Positions 1 to 5,148 of a DNA stretch of 7,201 bases are shown in pieces. Position 1 is the stretch's first letter. Every line of letters starts with the position of its first letter. Location: NCBI GenBank assembly GCA_024762705.1, contig JANTGW010000053.1, forward strand, positions 1 to 7,201, written 5' to 3'. Both the position numbers and the translations under genes were made by a program. The notes under the pieces are model-generated. The model saw nothing but the letters and a program-made list of their open reading frames with translations, did not search any database and had not been told where the DNA came from. This stretch comes from Sulfurimonas sp. Lineage in GTDB: Bacteria; Campylobacterota; Campylobacteria; Campylobacterales; Sulfurimonadaceae.

Positions 1-267
1 GGGTATACTATAACAAGGGGAGTACCGACACTTATGAATGGCTCTTTACAAAATAATCAAGATAAACCAGAAAAGACCTCACCACATTCAGGATATCCTT
101 GTGTGATAGGTTGTGGGGATAATGGTTTCACTCCAGCAAATGGTACTTATTATGATATAACAAATCAAAATAATCAAGTACCACTACAAGATTTTTATAT
201 AAAATTACATTTAGATCCAAGTAAATCAAATATTTATATCCCAACACGAAGTGAGGAAAATAGATGA
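1..267 (+). CDS. C-terminal part of an unidentified protein, open at the left edge; possible secreted effector
   Basis: The frame is open from base 1 to the TGA at 265-267, giving 88 visible residues, so this is most likely the 3' end of a longer gene. An internal ATG at 34 has a purine-rich AAGGGGAG about 11 bases upstream, so a short stand-alone 77-residue protein cannot be excluded. The sequence is polar and rich in Asn, Gln, Pro and Tyr, with a Cys pair (CVIGC) and no membrane segment or signal peptide. I recognise no family. Its stop codon overlaps the start of the following lipoprotein gene (ATGA at 264-267), so the two are almost certainly cotranscribed and translationally coupled. A soluble protein coupled to a lipoprotein is the usual layout of type VI secretion effector/immunity pairs. 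That role is inferred from layout only; the upstream domains lie outside the window. Confidence 0.55.
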   Translation, partial: GYTITRGVPTLMNGSLQNNQDKPEKTSPHSGYPCVIGCGDNGFTPANGTYYDITNQNNQVPLQDFYIKLHLDPSKSNIYIPTRSEENR

Positions 268-992
268 AAGTATTTTCTTTAATAATTGTACTATTTTTAG
301 TAACAGGATGTTCATACCCTCATCCAAATATGCTTCCATACGGAAGTAACGGTGAACAAAAGTATGATGATCCAATCATTAAAGACACTCTGATGGCAAT
401 GCCAATTTATACTATAACTTTTGAAAATCAGAACTTTCCAAGATGTCATAAAAAAGGTTTTTGTGCATTACTACCAAAGTTATATAAACAAGATTATAGT
501 AAGCCAAATAAAGGCTGGAGTTTAATGTCCTCAAGTAATGGTTTTTCTATTAATGCAGAGTTTATAGATGGTTGGATCGATTATAGCATCAATATGACTT
601 CTTCAACTGGAAAATATCAAGAGAGAGAGAGAGCATTTGACAAAGGGGAAGATAAATACCTGAAAAATATTCGAATTATAAAGTCTAAAAATGGAGAGAT
701 AACAAACTTAAATTTACATCTAGAGTATCATGGTAAAGAAAATTATCCATGTGAAGTTGGAGAATCAATAAATACATTGAGAGGAATTAGGGATAAATTT
801 TATATTTGTTACAAATTCAATCCAGAAAGAACAATGGCAAAAAGTGTAACAATCACTTTCATCTACACCAAATCCCCAAAGCTTCCAAAAAAGTATCAAT
901 ATTTAGCCAGAGAATACACCTATGAAGATCTACTCAAGCGAGGAAAAAGAGTACTAGACAGCCTCTACATAAAAGACGGATGGGATGAGTAA
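264..992 (+). CDS. Lipoprotein of unknown function, candidate immunity protein
   Basis: The 242-residue product starts with a short lipoprotein signal: hydrophobic residues 4-13 and a lipobox LVTGC with the lipidated cysteine at residue 16. Ser at +2 is compatible with outer-membrane sorting by the E. coli rule. The mature part has no further membrane segment and four cysteines (C61, C67, C163, C182), which could form two periplasmic disulfides. Alternating polar and hydrophobic stretches suggest a mainly beta fold. The start at 264 is supported by GAGG at 253-256 and by the ATGA overlap with the preceding reading frame. The gene is very AT-rich compared with yajQ and the minus-strand operon, suggesting accessory origin. 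I do not recognise the family. The coupling and periplasmic location fit an immunity lipoprotein that guards against the upstream product, but this is inference. An in-frame (AG)7 tract lies at 620-633. Confidence 0.8.
   Translation: MKVFSLIIVLFLVTGCSYPHPNMLPYGSNGEQKYDDPIIKDTLMAMPIYTITFENQNFPRCHKKGFCALLPKLYKQDYSKPNKGWSLMSSSNGFSINAEFIDGWIDYSINMTSSTGKYQERERAFDKGEDKYLKNIRIIKSKNGEITNLNLHLEYHGKENYPCEVGESINTLRGIRDKFYICYKFNPERTMAKSVTITFIYTKSPKLPKKYQYLAREYTYEDLLKRGKRVLDSLYIKDGWDE
620..633 (+). repeat. (AG)7 dinucleotide repeat inside the lipoprotein gene
   Basis: Seven AG units lie within the coding sequence and encode part of QERERA near residues 119-124. Gain or loss of one unit would shift the frame at about the middle of the protein. 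Dinucleotide tracts act as phase-variation switches in some Campylobacterota, but seven units is short, and a chance origin in an AG-rich gene is plausible. Confidence 0.75.
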
Positions 993-1017
993 ATACTAAA
1001 TAAAATAATACAGGGGG

Positions 1018-1045
1018 TTGACAAACAACATTAAAAAAATATTGT
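1018..1045 (+). promoter_or_regulatory. Sigma70-like promoter for the outer-membrane protein gene
   Basis: A perfect TTGACA at 1018-1023 is followed, after 16 bases, by TATTGT at 1040-1045, which matches the TATAAT consensus at four of six positions. The predicted start near 1052 leaves a leader of about 40 bases, ending in AAGGAT just before the ATG at 1092. This is the only promoter in the window with a classic -35 box. The remainder of the 99-base gap (993-1091) is A-rich and shows no terminator for the lipoprotein gene. Confidence 0.5.
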
Positions 1046-1091
1046 AAAAGATTCAAAGAAAAAAATAAATACAACAAAAAGGATAGAATAT

Positions 1092-1649
1092 ATGAAAAAA
1101 ATAGTACTTAGTGCTTTAACGGCAATGACAATTACAATAGTGGCTAATGCAGCAGAAACATTTTTTGACTACAAGCAGGAAGCTGGAGTTGGGGTGACCT
1201 ATATCGATCGTAGCTTTGATGGTTGGGAAAGTAATAATTTCGGTATCAATCTCAACGGAAAATTGATGAAATCTCTTAATAAAACTATCGCTGTGGGTGT
1301 TACTGTGAATTTTGACTATAATCCATCAGTACAATTGACAACAGCTGCTTCAAATCCTACCGAATATTCAGTAGACTTTCTTCCAACTGTTACATACATT
1401 ATAAACGATAAAACTGATGTTAGTGCTATGTTAGGGTATGAATACGGTCAGTATAACGCAGACTGGGGTGATTGGGATACAAAAGGGCTTAGCTACGGAG
1501 TGGCTGCATCATACGCTGTTGCACCAAAGATAAGAGCTAATGTCAGCATATTGAGAACAAATATGGACTTTACTGCTTCAACTCCGTCAAACCGTGATGA
1601 TAAGGTAAATACTATGCGTTACACAATCGGTATGGGTTATAACTTTTAA
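1092..1649 (+). CDS. Small outer-membrane beta-barrel protein (OmpW/OmpA-barrel-like)
   Basis: The 185-residue precursor begins with a Sec signal peptide: MKK, hydrophobic residues 4-18, then cleavage predicted after ANA at residue 20. The mature chain of about 165 residues consists of alternating amphipathic strands rich in Gly, Tyr, Asn and Thr. Examples are EAGVGVTYIDR (30-40), NFGINLNGKL (49-58), TIAVGVTVNFDY (65-76) and LSYGVAASYAV (133-143). It ends in RYTIGMGYNF, with the C-terminal Phe and aromatic spacing recognised by the Bam assembly machinery. The length suits an eight-stranded barrel. Such barrels serve as adhesins, small pores or structural proteins; nothing here fixes the substrate. 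The start is supported by AAGGAT about seven bases upstream. The gene has its own promoter and appears monocistronic. Confidence 0.8.
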   Translation: MKKIVLSALTAMTITIVANAAETFFDYKQEAGVGVTYIDRSFDGWESNNFGINLNGKLMKSLNKTIAVGVTVNFDYNPSVQLTTAASNPTEYSVDFLPTVTYIINDKTDVSAMLGYEYGQYNADWGDWDTKGLSYGVAASYAVAPKIRANVSILRTNMDFTASTPSNRDDKVNTMRYTIGMGYNF

Positions 1650-1672
1650 TACATATATGACTTGAAGAAATG

Positions 1673-1695
1673 GTAGCCGGTTGTGTACTGGCTAC
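1673..1695 (+). terminator. Hairpin after the outer-membrane protein gene, possible terminator
   Basis: GTAGCCGGT (1673-1681) and ACTGGCTAC (1687-1695) can pair as a nine-base stem with one G-U pair and a five-base loop TGTGT. It lies 23 bases after the stop of the outer-membrane protein gene and just upstream of the yajQ -10 box. No run of T follows on either strand, so it is not a textbook intrinsic terminator. It could act with Rho, protect the 3' end of the mRNA, or be an operator for the yajQ promoter. Confidence 0.4.
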
Positions 1696-1711
1696 ACTAA
1701 CAAACAAACTA

Positions 1712-1720
1712 TGTTATAAT
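1712..1720 (+). promoter_or_regulatory. Extended -10 promoter of the yajQ operon
   Basis: TGTTATAAT is a perfect extended -10 box (TGn followed by TATAAT at 1715-1720). No -35 box is seen at the expected distance (CTACAC at 1692-1697). Campylobacterota sigma70 promoters characteristically rely on the extended -10 and lack a conserved -35. The predicted start near 1727 leaves a leader of only about 15 bases containing AAAGGAT at 1731-1737, well placed for the ATG at 1742. Confidence 0.7.
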
Positions 1721-1741
1721 TAATACAAAAAAAGGATAATT

Positions 1742-2239
1742 ATGGCAAAAGAGCATTCATTTGACATAACGGCAAAGATAGATATGCAAAACCTCAAAAA
1801 CGCAATCAATCTCGTAGAGAGAGAAGTCTCTAACCGTTATGACTTCAAGGGAACAACTTATGAAGTGAATCTAAAAGAAAAGGAAAAAGTGTTAGTGCTT
1901 GTCGCTTCGAGTGATAACAAACTTGATGCACTTAAAGACATTGTTATAGCAAAACTCTTAAAACAGGGGCTCTCATCAAAGGTTTTGGATGAACTTCGCG
2001 TAGAAGATGCAAGCGGAGGAACACGCAAGGCAACTTTTAAGATTGTGGACTACATCGAGTCAAAAGAAGCCAAGAAAATCACAGCAGATATTAAAAAAAT
2101 GAAGCTTAAGGTCAATGCACAGATAGAAGGTGATTCCATCCGTGTTAAAGGTGCCAAGCTTGATGATCTGCAAAAAGTGATGAAGATGGTAAGAGAAGGC
2201 GACTGGGAAGCACCTCTTGTTTTTGAAAATATGCGATAA
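1742..2239 (+). CDS. yajQ: YajQ family nucleotide / cyclic-di-GMP-binding protein
   Basis: The 165-residue cytoplasmic protein is close to the usual YajQ length (about 163). It shows the family landmarks in order: SFDIT..IDMQNLKNAIN at the N-terminus, the EVSNRYDFKGT segment (residues 28-38), AKLLKQGL (70-77), KKMKLKVNAQIEGDSIRVKG (118-137), KLDDLQKVMKMVREGD (139-154) and a terminal PLVFENMR. YajQ proteins are built from two ferredoxin-like domains and bind nucleic acid or nucleotides. In Xanthomonas a member binds cyclic di-GMP and works through a transcription-factor partner. The start is supported by AAAGGAT at 1731-1737. The next gene begins 14 bases after its stop, so the two form an operon. 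The local ligand is not determined by the sequence. Confidence 0.95.
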   Translation: MAKEHSFDITAKIDMQNLKNAINLVEREVSNRYDFKGTTYEVNLKEKEKVLVLVASSDNKLDALKDIVIAKLLKQGLSSKVLDELRVEDASGGTRKATFKIVDYIESKEAKKITADIKKMKLKVNAQIEGDSIRVKGAKLDDLQKVMKMVREGDWEAPLVFENMR

Positions 2240-2253
2240 CAGGGGAAGAACAG

Positions 2254-2883
2254 ATGAAAAAAATGAGTGTAAATGATGCGGCAATGTATTTTGGTGTTTC
2301 AAAAGAGGCCATTCATAACCGCATACGACGTGGTTCACTGCAAAGTGTTATAGAAAACGATGTAAAGATGGTTATAGTTGATGAAAAACAGGCAAAATCA
2401 GGACCTAAAAGAGCTGCCCAGCCAAGACGCAATGCACTAAGCAATGACAGATACTATAAGCTGCTTGAAGAACAAAATGAAAAACTGCAGTCACGTGTAG
2501 ATACTTTGGAAAATGAAACAAGAACTCTCAGAGACCAAAAAGAGCAGATGCTCATAGAAGAGCGTGAAAAGATAGAAAGAATTTATAAAGAAAAAGATGA
2601 GCAGCTTAAAAGTATTTTGAACAGTATATCATCGAAGTTTATGCTGAATGCACCTGCTGAATTTCAAGAAGAAGAGACGCTTGAAGCCGAAGTTGAAGAT
2701 ACAGCAAGTAATGTCATCTCACTCAAAAAATATCTTAAAAAGCAAAACTTTTCAGATAAAAAGATAAAAAAACTAAAAGCTAAGTTTAAAAAGAGTGCTA
2801 AAAAAGATGAAAGAATTGTAGTAATTGGCAACAAATATTATTTGGATACTGCAAAATATGATTATAGTGATATAGTAAGCTAG
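2254..2883 (+). CDS. Predicted DNA-binding protein with N-terminal HTH and coiled coil, function unknown
   Basis: The 209-residue protein has three visible parts. Residues 4-44 resemble a MerR/excisionase-type helix-turn-helix (SVNDAAMYFGVSKEAIHNRI, then RRGSL and a beta-like KMVIVDE). Residues 48-62 are a basic, proline-containing linker. Residues 64-127 form a long, charged, heptad-patterned coiled coil (LLEEQNEKLQSRVDTLENE and onward), which predicts dimerisation. An acidic stretch (137-149) leads to a compact basic C-terminal region (153-209) with helices and a final IVVIGNKYYLD strand. AGGGGA at 2241-2246, seven bases before the ATG, fixes the start. It is cotranscribed with yajQ, so it could be the regulator through which that YajQ acts; this is inference. 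I do not recognise a named family. No signal peptide or membrane segment is present. Confidence 0.8.
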   Translation: MKKMSVNDAAMYFGVSKEAIHNRIRRGSLQSVIENDVKMVIVDEKQAKSGPKRAAQPRRNALSNDRYYKLLEEQNEKLQSRVDTLENETRTLRDQKEQMLIEEREKIERIYKEKDEQLKSILNSISSKFMLNAPAEFQEEETLEAEVEDTASNVISLKKYLKKQNFSDKKIKKLKAKFKKSAKKDERIVVIGNKYYLDTAKYDYSDIVS

Positions 2884-2899
2884 TTTTTTTTCCAAACTT

Positions 2900-2908
2900 T
2901 GTTATAAT
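2900..2908 (+). promoter_or_regulatory. Extended -10 promoter of the ClC gene
   Basis: TGTTATAAT (TATAAT at 2903-2908) is identical to the box in front of yajQ. There is no -35 hexamer, but a run of eight T (2884-2891) lies upstream, matching the T-rich segments found upstream of -10 boxes in Campylobacter and Helicobacter promoters. The predicted start near 2915 leaves a leader of about 24 bases. The same T run directly follows the stop of the preceding gene but has no stem before it, so it is better read as promoter than as terminator. Confidence 0.65.
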
Positions 2909-2938
2909 CTTGCCAAAGACTTCAAAGTAGAAAATGGG

Positions 2939-4312
2939 ATGATACAGGAACATATAACAGAACAGACCGCTATTCTTTTCAGTGTAACAAAATGGGTGCT
3001 TTTGTCTTCCTTGATAGGAATTCTCATTGGTGCAACTGTTACCGGATTTTTGAATGTTTTGGCATATAGTGAGACATCACGCTCATTGCTTCCTTTTGAT
3101 TATTATTACACACTTCCTTTTGCACTTGTATTGACCGTATGGCTTGTAAAAACTTTTGCACCATCTGCTGAGGGGCATGGAACAGAAAAAGTAATATCAG
3201 CCGTACATAAAGATGAGGGAAAAATCAATGTGGCAGTTATCCCGGTTAAGCTAGTAGCAACAGTTTTAACAATCTTTTCGGGTGGTTCTGTCGGTAAAGA
3301 AGGCCCTGGTGCACAAATAGGTGCGGGTGTTGCTTCTTTTGTGTCAACACTTTTGAAGTTTAACAAGCAAGACAGGAAAAAGCTTGTTATTTGCGGTATA
3401 AGTGCCGGTTTTGCAACTGTATTTGGCACACCTATCGCGGGGGCGATCTTTGGTGTTGAAGTTCTCATCATCGGTGTTATTATGTATGATGTGCTTCTCC
3501 CTTCTTTCATTGCAGGCTTTGCTGCCTTTACTACTGCACAGTTTTTAGGGATTGAATATACATATTATAATCTGCACTTTTTCCAAGATGTTTCTTTGGA
3601 CTTTTGGCTGATTTTGAAAGTGGTTCTCGCCGGGCTTTTTTTTGGTTTTGTCTCTTATGTTGTCATAGCATCTGTTTCTTATACGCATAGTTACGTCAAA
3701 AGTATTCAAGTAAGCAGTTATGTTAAAGCTTTTTTCGGGGGTCTTATAATCATTGCTCTAACGCTTGCATTTGGTGAGCAGTATATAGGGTTGGGACTTG
3801 ACACAATCACCCATGCGTTAAGTCCAGATACAGAGATTGGCCAGGATATACACTGGTATACTTTTTTGCTAAAAACAGTTTTTACATCACTTTCACTTGC
3901 AGCAGGAGGCAGCGGAGGAGTCATTACTCCAATTTTTTACATAGGGGCTACCAGTGGACACTTTTTTGGCTCAGTTGTTTCGCCTGAGTATATTACACTG
4001 TTTGCGGCACTCGGTTTTGTAAGTGTTGCTTCTGCAACAACAAACACACCTATCGCATCGACTATTATGGCGGTAGAGCTTTTTGGTATAGATATCGCGC
4101 ATTATGCGGCACTTGCTGCTGTCATAAGTTTTTTGATTTCAGGGCACAGGAGTATATTCTCTTCTCAGATTTTAGCTATGCGTAAATCTGAAATGCTAAG
4201 TATGAAAATCGGAGAAGAGGTAGAAAATATTAACATTTCACTTGAAAAAAATGAAATGAAAAAAATAAAAAAACTCAGAAGACAACTTCGTAAGAAAAAT
4301 AAAAAGCAATAG
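2939..4312 (+). CDS. ClC family anion channel/transporter, GHGT-type, without CBS domains
   Basis: This 457-residue inner-membrane protein has about ten or more hydrophobic segments and the ClC signature regions: AEGHGTEKVISAVH (77-90), SGGSVGKEGPGAQIG (114-128), FGTPIAGAIFGVEV (162-175), GGSGGVITP (323-331), ASATTNTPIASTIMAVELFG (364-383) and GHRSIF (402-407). The external gating glutamate is present (E121 in GKEGP). By hand alignment to E. coli ClC, the internal proton glutamate is Val175, the central-anion Ser position lies in GHG rather than GSG, the Phe of GGIFAP is Ile329, and the Tyr position is Phe407. The lysine-rich tail (440-457) replaces CBS domains. Whether it is a proton-coupled exchanger or a passive channel, and for which anion, cannot be settled here. 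The ribosome site is weak (GTAG/TGGG), so the exact start is less certain than the family. Confidence 0.93.
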   Translation: MIQEHITEQTAILFSVTKWVLLSSLIGILIGATVTGFLNVLAYSETSRSLLPFDYYYTLPFALVLTVWLVKTFAPSAEGHGTEKVISAVHKDEGKINVAVIPVKLVATVLTIFSGGSVGKEGPGAQIGAGVASFVSTLLKFNKQDRKKLVICGISAGFATVFGTPIAGAIFGVEVLIIGVIMYDVLLPSFIAGFAAFTTAQFLGIEYTYYNLHFFQDVSLDFWLILKVVLAGLFFGFVSYVVIASVSYTHSYVKSIQVSSYVKAFFGGLIIIALTLAFGEQYIGLGLDTITHALSPDTEIGQDIHWYTFLLKTVFTSLSLAAGGSGGVITPIFYIGATSGHFFGSVVSPEYITLFAALGFVSVASATTNTPIASTIMAVELFGIDIAHYAALAAVISFLISGHRSIFSSQILAMRKSEMLSMKIGEEVENINISLEKNEMKKIKKLRRQLRKKNKKQ

Positions 4313-4324
4313 TCTGTAATAATG

Positions 4325-5146
4325 TCAATCAGATAATATTTTTACATCAGTACGGGGAAACGGTATCTCTATTTGTTCATTTTGGAGCCCTTGAAGTATA
4401 ATCAGATTCACTTCATACTGTACTTTAAAAAAGTTCGCAGTTGGTACCCAGTATCTATAGCCTATATCTATGGCGCTGTTGTTAAATTTTTCGATACCGA
4501 CTATAGGCTCATTGGTCTTACTGATTTGCTCATGTGAGGTAATGGCATTTTTTACAAGCTTTATAGCCTTTTGTGTATCAGTATTATAAGCAATTCCAAC
4601 GGAGCCTTCTACTATACGGTACTCAAATGAGTTGACGAGAATATCTCCAATCATGAATTTATTTGGAATGGTAATCTCTTCTCCGTCTTCATTTTTTAGC
4701 ATTGTATAGGCAAGTTTTATATCTACAACTTCCCCATAGACCTTATGCACAGTAATAGTGTCTCCGATCTTAAAAGGCTTTGTAAGAATAAGAACAAGAC
4801 CCGCTGCAAAATTTGATACGCTTCCTTGAAGTGCCAAACCTGCCGTTAAAGAAATCGCACCCAGAGCAGCAATGAAAGGTGCTATGGAAATTCCGAGTTT
4901 TCCAAGGGCTATAACTGCCATCATGGCAATGATGAGAAACTTTACAAGATTCGCGGAAAACTTACTAATTGTTTCATCAATATTTTTTTTCAACAAGATT
5001 GCAAGCAGTAGCTTATGAGTATATTTGGCTGCAATAATACCGATTACCATAATAATTATGGCACCGACTATTTGAAAAGCATAATTTGTAAAAAATTCTA
5101 TTACCAGGTCATAAAATTTATTGATTTGTCCAAGTTGTTCTTGCAT
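4325..5146 (-). CDS. mscS: MscS-type small-conductance mechanosensitive channel
   Basis: The 273-residue protein has the compact MscS layout (E. coli MscS is 286). Three membrane segments lie at about 23-40, 65-82 and 88-123. The pore-lining TM3 reads ALGAISLTAGLALQGSVSNF and keeps the two leucine constriction positions (L100, L104) and the kink glycine (G108). It continues into PFKIGDTI and the beta domain GEVVDIKLAYTML..EDGEEITIPN (138-162), then the cytoplasmic alpha/beta vestibule and a final EIPFPRTDVKIL. Relative to E. coli, two small TM3 packing residues are Ser99 and Thr101. It forms a homoheptamer that opens under membrane tension to release solutes after hypo-osmotic shock. Its ATG shares one base with the stop of the upstream DUF1538 gene (TAATG), so it is the second gene of a coupled operon. 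Its 3' end is 12 bases from that of the convergent ClC gene. Confidence 0.93.
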   Translation of the reverse strand: MQEQLGQINKFYDLVIEFFTNYAFQIVGAIIIMVIGIIAAKYTHKLLLAILLKKNIDETISKFSANLVKFLIIAMMAVIALGKLGISIAPFIAALGAISLTAGLALQGSVSNFAAGLVLILTKPFKIGDTITVHKVYGEVVDIKLAYTMLKNEDGEEITIPNKFMIGDILVNSFEYRIVEGSVGIAYNTDTQKAIKLVKNAITSHEQISKTNEPIVGIEKFNNSAIDIGYRYWVPTANFFKVQYEVNLIILQGLQNEQIEIPFPRTDVKILSD

Positions 5147-5148
5147 TA
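5144..5148 (-). other. TAATG stop/start overlap coupling the DUF1538 and mscS genes
   Basis: On the minus strand the stop TAA of the 640-residue membrane protein and the ATG of mscS share one base. The preceding bases (GATGACTTA) contain no good Shine-Dalgarno site, so mscS translation probably depends on ribosomes finishing the upstream gene. Confidence 0.8.

Noticed and set aside
2060..2338. Minus-strand open frame across the yajQ / HTH junction
   Set aside because: It spans two well-supported genes on the other strand, and its His/Phe/Leu-rich composition reflects complementing Lys/Asp-rich codons.
2881..2892. Run of eight T after the HTH gene as an intrinsic terminator
   Set aside because: The bases before it (ATAGTGATATAGTAAGC) form a direct repeat, not a stem. 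The T run is better explained as the upstream element of the ClC promoter.
3166..3210. ClC protein as a fluoride-specific CLC-F exporter
   Set aside because: The first motif is altered (GHGTE), but this belongs to a broad bacterial GHGT-type group, and no further fluoride-specific motif or fluoride riboswitch is visible, so the call is kept general.
3106..3924. Minus-strand open frames opposite the ClC gene
   Set aside because: The ClC frame has all family motifs. The antisense translations are Ser/Pro/Thr-rich with no recognisable domain.
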